Positions 13,501 through 26,521 of a DNA stretch of 34,195 nt are shown one piece after another. The first letter of the stretch is position 1, and each line of letters starts with the position of its first letter. Location: contig NW_003108087.1 in assembly GCF_000003605.2 (NCBI RefSeq), forward strand, positions 583,147 to 617,341, given 5' to 3'. The stretch is from Saccoglossus kowalevskii (lineage: Eukaryota > Hemichordata > Enteropneusta > Harrimaniidae). The position numbers and the translations under genes were made by a program. The notes beneath the pieces are model-generated. The model was not told the DNA's origin and did no database searches. It was given only the letters and a program-made list of their open reading frames with translations.

Positions 13501-16500
13501 ATCGAAAGTTAGTTCTTCAGGAATTCGTCTCGGCCATTCAAAATCCACTTTATGTTTTCTGTTCTGTAGTGCTTTTGTCTGTTCAGTCAAGTGAATGATT
13601 TACTGTAACATCTGATAACTACCGTACCGTACAACGTCTGTGAAAGAACAACGACTGACACAGCTTTTAAGTACTGATAATTTAAAAGCATACACTACAA
13701 ATTTTGCTGAGTGAAAGCACTGGGTTACTAACTGTGGTGGAGGGATACTTAAAACAAATTAAAAAAAAAGTAAAGTAAAGGAAAGAGTCCAAACGGTGAC
13801 TAGTCATCTTTCCATATTGTGAATCTGACTCTGACAGCCGTTTTGAATTTTGAAAATTTGTCAAAATATATGCAACTAAGATGAATTTACAGATTTACAA
13901 ATATTCAGTCACAAAGAATACCATCACAGCACTTTCCTATGTTAAAAATATCCACCTTTAGTAAAAATAATAATAGGGGTCATAGGGGTCACTCGAAACA
14001 GGTACATGTACACTGAACACTATTTGTTTTTTATATTGGACAAATTTGGTGTTTATTTTGTCTAGAACATTTTCACTTTATTTCAATAACAGCAATCTTC
14101 CTAATAATATCATAAAATGCAGAGAAAAACATTTTTTTTTTAGCAACAAAATTTTGCTTATAAACATGGAATTTCATTTTCATGGTGTAAACATTGAATT
14201 CACCTTAATAAGCAACCAATGAACCTTACTATTAGGGTTATTAATCACTCTAAAAGTTCATTGAAACCTTAATTTATAATTGCCAATTTGGATTCCTCAT
14301 TTCCATGGCTTACGTTTATTGTATTATTTTAAAACAAAAGTTTGGCGTATTAAATTTAGAATCTGTGCAACGCCCATGTTTTCTTGAGATCATGTTACTA
14401 GTTCAACTGTGCGTCTGTTTAGTGCTAGTATTTACTTTGTAATTGTGTTGGGTAGCCCGCAGCTATTTTGTCATGTATGTGTAGTGGTTGGTCTGACTAA
14501 ATGTTTTACATCATGGTTTCAGAGTGGGTTCTGCAGGAAATGTGATATATATATAGGAAATGTAGCAACTAGACGATCTAATCAGTTTAACCCCAGCTGT
14601 CACTGATAAGCTTTATATATGAGTTAACATTATGATATAATGATAATATTGGGAAATTAATTTTTATAGAAATATGGATTCAGACATTCCAATCAGTCAT
14701 TTTATTACGCAAGGTTGTATCGTACTCAATTTTAACATCATAGATATTTTTAATTTCACCTGAAATTGCGCAAACATTTTTGTAGCAAATATTCACCTCA
14801 GTCATACATTTGAATTAATTATATCATATGATTGTAATGTTTTGTTGGCTGCCTTTCAAATTTAATTACCACTTTGCTAATTTGGGCATAGTACTTTTTT
14901 TTTTCATCCAACAATAATTTTTGCCATTTTTAACTTGCAAATTGCAAAATCAAAATCTATTTACCCGCTTGCAATGATTATTCGGACACGACCTTATCTG
15001 GTTTAATTCTGTGTTATCATAAGGTGACTGAACAAATGGTAACAGCTCACTCAGAACATGAAAAAACTGTGTTTTTTTTTTTGTCCCGCCGATACGCAAA
15101 TAAAAATGCAAAACGTGTTTGGAGTCATATTTCCGTACAACCCGTCTTTCTGTAAACACATTGTTCTAGTTCAATAACTTATGTCGTGTGGCCTAATTAC
15201 TAATTAATTAAAACTAATTATTTTTATGTATTTTTAAATTAAATTTTAAGAATGAGCTTAAAGAATGGTTAGACATGTTTATTTATACACTAATTTTTAA
15301 CTCATACTCTCATGACTACGCAATAGCCTGTACAGGGGGGGAGGGGGAGGGGGTTCGCAAACATTGAATCTGAATGATGGAATAATTCAAGTGGATTCAA
15401 GTGTTGACGCTATACACTCCCTCTACTTCACGGCACTCTCACTGTTTGTTGGTATTGTCAAGTTCACCTTCAGTTTATACATCTGTGTTGATCCAAATAT
15501 GCTTCAGGCGTGATGTTTTGCTAAACAATAAGTCGTTTGTTTTGTCGTTTACATACCTGTGGATGACTCAAAAAGCTGTGTGTGGGTTATTTAGGAGGCC
15601 GACACATGTTGGTCTAACCTTGTTACATAGGCTCTAATGTACCTCATATTGTTCATAGCATTCAGTTTCTACTCTTTAAATAATTAGCCTTTTGTATTTT
15701 ATTTATAATTTAAACGTACAGTAGTTTTTCAAAGTATGTTGGTCACTGAACCAGTTGTGTTCATTATACAGTGTTTTTTTCACAAAATTAGGATAAATTA
15801 ATCTGAAATTAAAAATTGAAAAAACATAGTGGAAGGAATATAATTAATTAATTAATGGTTTATAATGATAGCAATAATTATTTGTTTGTTGTAACAGATC
15901 TCAGATTGTTGATTTTTCTGGTCATTGGAAGTAAAAATAAATAAAGCAAAAATCCATATACTGTAAAATACTTTATTTTAGCTGGAATACATTTTTGCTG
16001 AAAAGACATTTTGAGTGTTTTGTATGGAATTTATTTTCATTGATTTTTGATGAGTTGAATGTAAAATATAGAAAAAGGTATATTGGCCGGATTTTATTTT
16101 CACTGAGTAATTCCTTCAGTGAAAATAGCAAAAATAAAGTATTTTACAGTAACGACACTATTAACCCCTTTATGTTAACCCCAAGTTGACTTGGTGCTGA
16201 AAAGGTTAAATGATTACACTTTGCAAAGTGATAATGAATTGTAATGATATGATAAAGCCACAAATCACTACAGTCATTGAGTCGTAATTGACATGGGTCC
16301 CATATGGTCAACACGTGTGAAATACACTGATCACTGCAACTTTCACTTTTACAATGTGTGCACACACAAATATAATTTGTTTACCACTTTGCTTAATTGC
16401 ACTATAACAATATTATTTGTTTAATATAATTTAATTCTAAGACTGTGACTCAAAGTTCAATTTACTATTCACACAATTAGAAAAGTCCACATACATACAT

Positions 16501-19500
16501 TTTTTGAAATTTAGATAGTTATTTTAAGTTTGCTTTAATAGATAGAATAGCTTGCTGACCTGGGATACCAGCGGGAGTCGTTTAAGTCACATCTAAAGTG
16601 TACAAGGGCAAGCACACGTACAATGTATTTATAACATTTACACATTTCATAAGTTACAGAGATAGTGGTATGCTATTTATCTGGACTTCTTAACCTTTCA
16701 ATCCGTTGTTGTGTTTTGTTCTGTTATTTGTTGCCATGGCAACCTTTCAAAAATCCAAGCTGCATAAATATTCCTATTTTTTTTTTAATTTGATCAGGAA
16801 ATTATTTTTATCCATATCATTATGTCCTAGATAGAACTTAGATCCAAAGTTAACACTAAATCATAGAAAAAAAACATAAAAACATTTTGAAATGATGTAC
16901 CAATAATTTGGTGGCAAAAAATATGGCGTTATTGTACTTAAAAAGTCCACATAATACTGTATATTTGTATCTTCATATTTTATCTATATAAACCTTTTTA
17001 CCTTAATCTGTTTTTTTTTTGTGCAGTCTAATCTGTGAAACACAGAAAGTTATTTTTGTAGATATAGTACATTAATGTGATGAATGTTGTACGTATGGGA
17101 CCCATTATCTGGCATAGCAATTGTCAATCTTTTTACATCTCAAAATGAAATGTGCACTGCTACATAAATTTAGATTTTATCCTGATGTGCATGATTCATG
17201 GATATTTGCTTCTCGCAGAGTTAAAACGATGTCTCAAAAAATAGTGTCGTTCTTAATTACTATTTTACTCAAAATTTCGTCACAAGAATATTGATTTTTA
17301 TCTGTGGTAATATTAAAAATGTATACAGAAAAAAATATTCATGAGTTCAAATCCAATTTCTGTTCTGGAAGTTGTTTTCTTGATTCTGTTCAGGAAGTTG
17401 TTTTTCTTGATTGTCTGCTAAATTCTCCTGTAACCATGGCAACCATCTGTGAATGAGGTTCTCTGTAAATTGTCCATTACAATCATCTGTTCATTAGTTG
17501 TATATAATTTTCCGTACTAAATTCTGTTTTACCACAGTGAAAGGAAATTGCTATAACCCGCTTAAAGCTTATCTGTCACGATTTCATGGGAAGATAGTTG
17601 GGTTTGAATGTCAGTTTAATGTCAGAGAGCAATTCTTATTTAAACATAACCGATTGCCCTATGTATTGTGAAAACATTGACAAATCTTACTAATACATAC
17701 ATGTATGTGCGCTATACCTGTTTGAGATGCCTGTATGACATTAATTTGCATAATTGCCTAACGTGTCTGCATTATGACATGTTCGCTCCATATACATACT
17801 CTGTGTGGTATACTTGCCACTGTGGGTTGTTATTCCTATTTATTATTACCAACTTCATTTTAAAGATAATTCTGAGGTAGGAAATACAGCGTCTGAAACA
17901 TTCTATTTGCCACCATAGTTAAATGAAATGGGCCCTGAAACTAGCATACAACAACAACTGGTGGTGCAAATTCGTACCTGTAATTCAATGCTGTGGGGAT
18001 TAACATGTTTCATTGTTAGTGGCAACATTGGTATATGTAAAATTGCCTCAATTGACATAATTTCAAAAAAGTATAGACACCAATTGGCACCGTACAATTG
18101 TGCAAAATGATGCGCTGACACTATGGCACTCAAAAGTGTGTTACCATGGTTTCTATACTAAATCTTTCCATATAATATTGTCTCTGTGCAGAAATTGTAT
18201 ATAAATATCATATTTAAGAATCTATATTAGTATTTTTGGTATTACCGTATGTTGACAATTATATTTCATATTTTTGTGTCAATTATTTCTACTTGATATG
18301 TTATTATTGTGTCTATTACTCTGTGACTGTTACAACAAAATTTTCACTAATGCAATATTCAGAATGTTGCTCTCAGAGACTGGTTCAAGGGGCTTGTATG
18401 CTATATATTCCACCAGAGACAAATTTCCATAAATTTTACAAGTAATGGGGAATCAAACAAATTTATAGCTTTGAACATTTCAGTGGGATTCCTCAGTTAT
18501 ATAGAAGAGATATGCCGTCTTTTGTGAAATTCAGTCCCTATCAATACATGCTCAAATTTATCAATTCTTGGAAATTCCAGTATTTACCGGAATTATACAT
18601 TACTCAAGTCTTCATTATGTATTCCTATTAGTGCTTACATAAATGCATCTATGGTAGAAATAAACTGGATTTTAATGATAAGCATACATTAAAGGGTGGT
18701 GGTCATCGCACTGCACATGTGCAACATTTGTGTTGATAGACATTGATTTTCCCACAATCTAATGCGCTCTTCAAATGGAAATCACAAGTCTGGTTTTACC
18801 TGGGCGCGACTTGCATTAGTTACCATCGGTATCTCCTTCAATACCTTCCAATAACCTAAGAAATTACCCAATTAAAGCTTGATAACTTGGTTTGTACTCG
18901 TTGATCTGCGCAACAGTCAAAGTCACCATCTTGGTTTATAGACCCATATATCTCGTGCATGCGTGGCGGAAAAACTGCCCCATAAATGCAAATTTTGGTT
19001 TATGTGCCCTTCTAATAGAGCAAATTAAGTAAGAATATTTTAAAATAACAATGACATTACATGTAATTCTTTGCTGGTTGTCGTTATTATATTGTTTACA
19101 GTCATGATTTAATGCTCCATTTTTCTTTTGTATATAGATATTGCATGGCGATGGAGAGGTTTATAAATAGTGTTATTGTTCAGGTTATTATTCTCCTAAT
19201 GGTTGTACTTATCTGCCTCATAGCAACGACAGAAACGCTTGTAGCATATCGTCGTCTTAAATTTGGTGAGTGTGCATTGTAAGTTTGTTTGTTGTATGTT
19301 AATTTGTTAATTTATTAAATTAATTTGTAGCATATCATCGTCTTAAATTTGGTGAGTGTGCATTGTAAGTTTGTTTGTTGTATGTTAATTTGTTAATTTA
19401 TTAAATTAATTTGTAGCATATCATCGTCTTAAATTTGGTGAGTGTGCATTGTAAGTTTGTTTGTTGTATGTTAATTTGTTAATTTATTAAATTAATTTGT

Positions 19501-22500
19501 AGCATATCATCGTCTTAAATTTGGTGAGTGTGCATTGTAAGTTTGTTTGTTGTATGTTAATTTAATTACTATTTTTAAAAGTACTACAGAAATTACATTC
19601 TTATGTCTAGGTTTTTATTCACTCAGAAGTTTATACGCTGTTTTGTTGTCAAACCCTGAATTTGACTACCATTTTCTAAACATGATTTTTTTTACCTGAA
19701 TTCCACTCAGACCTAGGATCGATACAACACACAATGGATATGTTTGTCTTTATTCAATCATGCAAATCAATGTAACGGAAGACCCGTCACTGTCAGTGAC
19801 GTAAATGCATTTCAGTGGAGTGTACGTACACGGAATGCTTGTTAACATGTCTGCGTAAGCACTATATAGATCAATCCTTGTGTTTGGCCACCGGGTTGTT
19901 TCATTTCTTATAGTAATGAGAAAAAAATAAAGTGTCTGTGACATTTTTATGTGATGTTTCTGTCTCAATACCGTACAGGGAACAGCCAAACCAAAAATTA
20001 TTATTAATTAATTGTGGGTTACTTCGAGAGTAGAGCATTGCATATATAGACTTTATGAGAGAAGAGTGCTAATGGATTAATTAATCATTGGGTGTTAATT
20101 TCACTGTGTTTGCTGATGATTAAATTGCCTGCTCTGAAAAATCTCAAATTACAACTGAACACAGACATTGTATTATTAAAAGATATGTGAATTTTTAAAA
20201 TCCAAATATATGCTCCAAATATCAAATATAATGAACCATTTTCTGTGAAATCCTGTGTTATGTGTGAAATCAAATGTAAAAACAGGACAAATAATAGTCG
20301 TGGTGTCAAAACATTGTTTGGGATCGACAAACACAGAACTAGTTTTTGGTATTTCCATGCTTAATAATGTGTGATACAAATTTAATGATGGTCAGGTAAA
20401 GGGTATCTCAACACTATGTTTCTTTCTCAACAATCGGCATTTCGACATTGAGCTTATAAAAAAAGATATTCAAGTTCAAAATCAAATCATTCAATTTTTG
20501 CGACAGATGCAATAAGTGAGATTACTTGATGAATGGAAAATCAACTCTTAAATACCAGTGCAAATTTAATGAATTTACAGTATATTGCTTCTAATGCCGA
20601 TTGAATTGTAATTTTTATTTCCCGCTCGGACGTAGTCCAAAAAATGGGGCTTATTGATTGACCATCTGTTTGTCTACATATAATGAACTTCTATAAAATG
20701 GGACCATGATGTTTTTTTCAGATCAAATTCAAAATGGCTGAATACAAATGCTGTTTTAGAGCCATGTCTTTTACATACATTGTCTGCAGTATACTACATT
20801 ATACATCATGTAAATGGCTGACTCATTTCAGTTTTGTGTACTATTTAACTGACAGGAACAATTTCAACCAATTTAAACTAAAATTCTGTGCGATATTCAT
20901 CTATAAGTGTTTCAAGTACTTAGTAACAACTTTTAAGTACGCTTTTTTATTGTCTCTTTATAGATTCGTCAAAAACAGCAGAAACTGTGATTACAGTTTT
21001 ACATTATGTCTGTCTTTTTTTTTTCATTGTCTTTGTGTTCGAGGTGAGTACCAAATTTTCTTTTCTACCTAAAATTGATTTATTCTTGTAATTTGGGAAT
21101 TAGTGTATACTCTCTAAAACTGTTCTGTTGAATTCTAAAAAAAAATTATTTTAAAATTGAAGATACCTGAAAAAAATTTAGATCGAAATAAATATTCTTG
21201 CAACATGGAAACAATAAAAATCAATTGTAGCACTAAATTGTGTTACAGTGAATCACAGTGACTTTTGTAGCAATGAACATTTCATTGGGATCATTAAGAC
21301 AGCTAGATACTGTAGCACCATTTTGTCCTCAAGAATTCTGTCCAATTATGGTAACAGACATTTTTTTACCCATTTTCACTTTCACATCTGTTAAAAATGT
21401 TGGATGCATTTTTTCTTACTTTTTTTACAAAAAGGTTGATCAAGAGATGTAGGCGATGGAAAATTTTGACCATTTGGTTAAAAATTAACAAATTATTGAA
21501 AAATACCAAAAAAAGCTGCACTGAAATTTGGCCAAGACAAAAGATTAATTTATAGTGTTAGTAGGGATGAACCGATTGAAATGCTGGGTTGCAGGAAAGG
21601 GATTTTTTACACTTAACTACGAATGTCAGTTTATTTTTAGTATTACCCTACTTTAACTGTCGTAAAATTCACTTTTGAGGACAAAGTTAGTAAAATAAAA
21701 ATGTGTGAACCTTGTGGATTTTTTTTCTGAGAAACTTCAAAAGTACTCTGTTTCTTGTAAGAATCAATGTCACGCACACAAAAAAAACAAACAGTAAATC
21801 ATCAATTGGACTGGAAAACGGTTCAGTTCAAGAACTCTTTTAATTTCTCTCTCTTAGAGTCAAAGTACCATTAAATGCATCTAATCTGGTGTATCTTAGG
21901 ATTATTGATCACCATGGCAACAGTTCCAGAGTTTTCAACCATGTAAGCACAGGTTTATATGGTGCTTTGCCCAATTATCATATTTTAAGTCATATTTGTT
22001 GGCATGGCAACTTATCATATCTGTGATTTGTAGGTAAATTTATTCCGAACTAAGCTGATAAATGTGAATATAGCAAAATTAAAACCTAATAAGAAAATTG
22101 TTTGAGCTACAAAGGCGTTTTTTTTTTTTATTATTATATATATTTTATTGACTAGGCATCTGTTTTGAAAGGTTTCCGAATTACGCAGGGTTTGCTTTCA
22201 AGGTAGTTTGCTACCATTAAATAACATACTCAGAAATCCTTGAAATCCAGGGGGTTGGAATGCTGTAATGTTCAAAATTCTGAAATAAAAATATGGGGTC
22301 ATCGTACAATTTTTTTCAAAAATAACCGCAAAATTTGATCCAAAATAAGTGTTTTGAGTAATTTACAATTGACAATTTGATTCAATGACCTATGCTATAT
22401 GTATTGTTATTTGGCTTAATACCTCTCATGGCTATCATGAAAATTGGAGAATTTTGAATACTGTAGAATATTTTATTTTCGCTTGGAATTTATTTTTGCT

Positions 22501-25500
22501 ATTTTCGCTGAAGGGATGATTCCGTGAAAATAAAATCCAGTAAATATACTATTTTTCCTATATTTCACATTAAACTAATCAAAAATCAGTAAAAATAAAT
22601 TCCATACAAAACAATCAAAAAGCCTTTTCAGCGAAAATTAATTCCAGCAAAAATAAAGTATTTCACAGTATTAGTTATCTATGGAATAATGTATTTACAT
22701 GGATTCCTAGGGAAAATGTTCCAAAATGGCCGCTTTTGGGTTATTTTACTTTTGTTTTCTTGAAAACACATCCTTCTTTCTTCATAAAAACTTGCATTAG
22801 GTGAATCATTACACAACAATTTCTGAATGATTTACTCTCACAGGGATACATTTTTCTATGTTTTAATACTACATGTATATAACCATATTGAAAATGTTTA
22901 ATTTTAAACGAAGGAGATTAAGTTAATTTGTGATGGAATGTTTTTTATACTACACATGTATTAAACTTTTTTTGTTTACCAGGTTATTTTCAGGATATGT
23001 GCAATGGGTGTAGAGTACTTCCACCAACCAATGCAGGTAAGTAGACAGTGACATGAACCATTAAATAATTGTGTTATGCTGGATTGATTCTCTGCCCAAA
23101 ATCTGTAATAATATCTGAAGTTCAAAATTTAAAACCATTGTCATAGAAACATGAAAATCATGGTAATTGTTGTGAGGTGTGTCAGACGTTCTAGATAATT
23201 TGTTATCTTCAGTGAGTTTCCATGACAACATGTGAATTTTTGTATACATAGACTTTTATTTTCTTTACAATGTACCGGTAGATATTTTTCATGTGCAATT
23301 CCTTTTATGAAATTTTAAATATTACTATATATATGAAGTAGCAATGTTCTCCCTAGCATATTGGCTAATTTGCATATGAAATATTACAAATTAGCATGTG
23401 AGTGTGTAATTAGCATATCAGTAGCTTTTATTGTTTCCTGTTGAATATTCATGCAAACACTTGAAAGGTCCTTAGGAAGAACACCGTAGTTGAGCATGGT
23501 TGTCTATGTTTTTACATCTATCACTTGAGTAATTACTGAATAATTTTATTTTATCTAATGGGAGGATGTGAGTGGAATACTTCGATGATAAATAATGAAT
23601 ACAACATGTCTAGGCAAAATTGACAGAATCCTCAATATTGAGTGATGTAACAGTACCAAATTAAAAAGCAGCCTCCTTTATGACAATTAAATTACTGCTC
23701 AAACAAAAGTACTTAGATGAAAGTGTTTGGACATACTAAAAAACGGACTTCAAGTTACACTTCTAGTCTGTGCATCTGTTTGTTTGTGTATCCGTCTGTC
23801 CGCACATGTCTGGATCACACAAGCCTGGACCAGTTACATTCAAACTTTGTTTACGCATCACATGTCATATCATACATATGCACATGCATTTCTTTCAATT
23901 TGATGCAATTAAAGATGGCCGAACGGCAGCCATTTTACAGGCATTTTGGAATCGGATCTCAGTCATGCATGTACATATCTCATTCAAACTTCATTCATGA
24001 AATAGTTTCCTTGCACACATAGTCTATCCTTTTCATTGGGATGGCTGGCTCATACAAAATAATTTATTTAATGAGCTATTCTTTTGAAGTTGGATTTTTT
24101 CTTACAACATTTTTTTTTGTTTATATATAATTTTTCAGATTGTTGATGGATTAGTTGTATTTTTGACATTTACATTAGATGTTTCTCTGTGGCTGGCACC
24201 CGTCAGTCATCCAGCTTTACACACTTTATCATTTCTTATTATCATTCGAATGGGAAGGTTACATCTCATAATTAAAGGTATGTACCAAATATGTAGTAAT
24301 TATTCATGACTTGACAGAAAGAGCTAATTTAGGGAATTGATCATGATACTTAATTCGTCATTCCAAATTCCGTTTCTAGGAATCACAGACAGGGTTCGAG
24401 AAGATGCGGACGTTCAGATTGAACTTGAAAGAATCATGAGACGTAACATTGAAGCTTGTGCCGATAAGTTACAACAGCAATGTGATCAACAGAATGTGAG
24501 TGCATTATAGCTGTAATCAACCTACTGTAAAACCATTTATTTTCACTGACATTTAATTTCACTATTTTGATGTTTTGACCATATTCACTGTGTTTTAATT
24601 TCAAGTATTTGTCAAGGAAACAATGAGTTTTAATGTTTATTTTACATGTTCTTGTAAATTTAATTTAGTGAATTTTACTTATCAGCGAAAATAGAGAAAT
24701 CAAAAGCCAGTGAATACTTAATGCATTTACAGTACTTGATAGATGAATTATCACAAGCCATCATGAACGGGGTAACACTCCACAGTAACGATTCATTTTT
24801 ATGAAATTCTGTTATCCCGTCCTCTTTATATCTTCCAATCACAACATTTTTGATAGCATGATTGAAAACATTAGTCATGTTTTAATGGTGCAGTATACAA
24901 GAAATGCAATTTTGGATTTATACATGTTTCTGTTACAGTACTGTACCAACTAGATAATTTATTCAAACTATTGCTAATCCAGTAGAAACTAGTGTGGTAC
25001 ACAGGTCAATGCACTTACCTTCTATCAGGCAGTTTAAACTAATTTTTTCCCGCTTAAACTAGGGTACATTTGTTGACATTTTCTATAATTTTCACTGAAT
25101 TTAATCGTAATTTTGAAACAAACAAACAAAATGTGACATTTCTTCTAGTTTGTGATCGAAAAGGTTTAAATTTTCACAACATTTTGTGTGAAAAAGAGCA
25201 GACTACAGATGGAGCTATTTTGTGGATGGTGCCTGAAGTTTTGCACTCAAATAGTTATTATGTTATGGGTTCAATCGCTGTAAAGCCAATTGTTTCACTC
25301 AGACTACACGTTGCCGATCTCAAAACATCTGATTATTGACCCACAGTGTAATTCGCAATGCTGACGCAGTGGGAAAAAGAATTCTTTTAAGTAGGCTGTC
25401 AGTTATTTATAATGTTTTTTAGCATTTTCATGTTAAAAATTAATTTAGAGAATAATAATTAATAATAAGTACTGGAAAAGAAGAAATATTCACTGGGTTT

Positions 25501-26456
25501 TAAATTCACTGTTTTGTTTTGAATGTCACAAGGATTTAATTCCAGTGCATTTTGTTGTCAGTGAAAATAAAACCCAGTGAATTATCAAGCCCTGTACAGT
25601 ACAAAGCATTTGTTACCCTGATTGATATTAAATATTTGACTAGATATATTAGCACATACACTTACATAAATGAAGAGGTATGTCTGTGGTGAAAATAAAT
25701 CATATTTTAATAACAATTCAGCATACAATACCATATTTGCTATTTTAGTAGCACAAACAGTTATTGTAAATGTAGAATTGTATCAGTGGTGAAAATAAAA
25801 ACCGGTAATATTTTAATGGTCAATACACAGAAAAATGCAATGTGTGCTTTTACTTATCGGTAGAGTTAATATAGTTGTTATATAATACCATGGGATGTAT
25901 CAAAATATTTGAAAAATGGTAATATAAATAATTTAATTTACCGTGTATTAATTTAATCCAATCACTCACTGCATGGTACCACACTATGATATGGTGAATG
26001 AGAATTTAACCTGGAATTAATTTCTAAAAATAGACGTAATTTTCTCGAGGACTTAGAGCTTCATAGTGGTGTGTTTACAAGAACTCTGACCACATCAGTG
26101 TAACTTGCAAATTCTTGGAGAGATGAATTCTTTTGCGAATCTCGTTAGCCAGGAAAATGCATAAAATTTTGAAGAAGTTAGCATTTAGATGTCTTTGATA
26201 GAGTCATAGTCACTATTATGAAATTTTTTCTTCACAAATGCTGTCAAATTGTCATAAGCAAAAATTTTACTTGTTTGTCACTCCTGTAGAAAGAAATTGC
26301 TTTTCTCAAAGATTTATTACAACAACATCACATTGAGTCACTACAGAGCAATGGATCCGTTATTCACACTGACTCAGGTATTTATTTATTTGTTTATTAT
26401 TTATTTACTAGTTTTTGACTCCTGTGTGTGAGTCTTTGTGCTTACCCTGTCTGGGT

Positions 26457-26521
<65 letters not shown>

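Larger units (their letters stand above)
10792..19137 (+). other. Intron 2 (about 8.3 kb)
   Basis: The longest intron, with no coding sequence that I can support. It holds a degenerate fold-back repeat near 12146-12330, a G-rich run at 15335-15353, fold-back MITE copy A1 (15959-16151), X-box-like palindromes at 16730-16743, 17430-17443 and 18140-18149, and a diverged TTAA element at 18689-18985. An additional small exon could be hidden here. Confidence 0.65.
19241..19565 (+). repeat. 86-bp tandem array copying the end of exon 3 and its donor
   Basis: 3.8 copies start at 19241, 19327, 19413 and 19499. Copy 1 is the genuine end of exon 3. Copies 2-4 are identical to it through the exon end, the GTGAGT donor and the first intron bases, except for one shared G-to-A change. 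Copy 4 stops about 67 bases in. Such near identity suggests recent amplification. Confidence 0.97.

Noticed and set aside
19241..19565. CRISPR-like array
   Set aside because: The 86-bp units are directly adjacent with no unique spacers, and the repeat comes from the exon end; this is a eukaryotic minisatellite.
20734..21072. 112-residue plus-strand frame
   Set aside because: It overlaps exon 4 in another frame; the S2 homology and splice phases fix the real frame.
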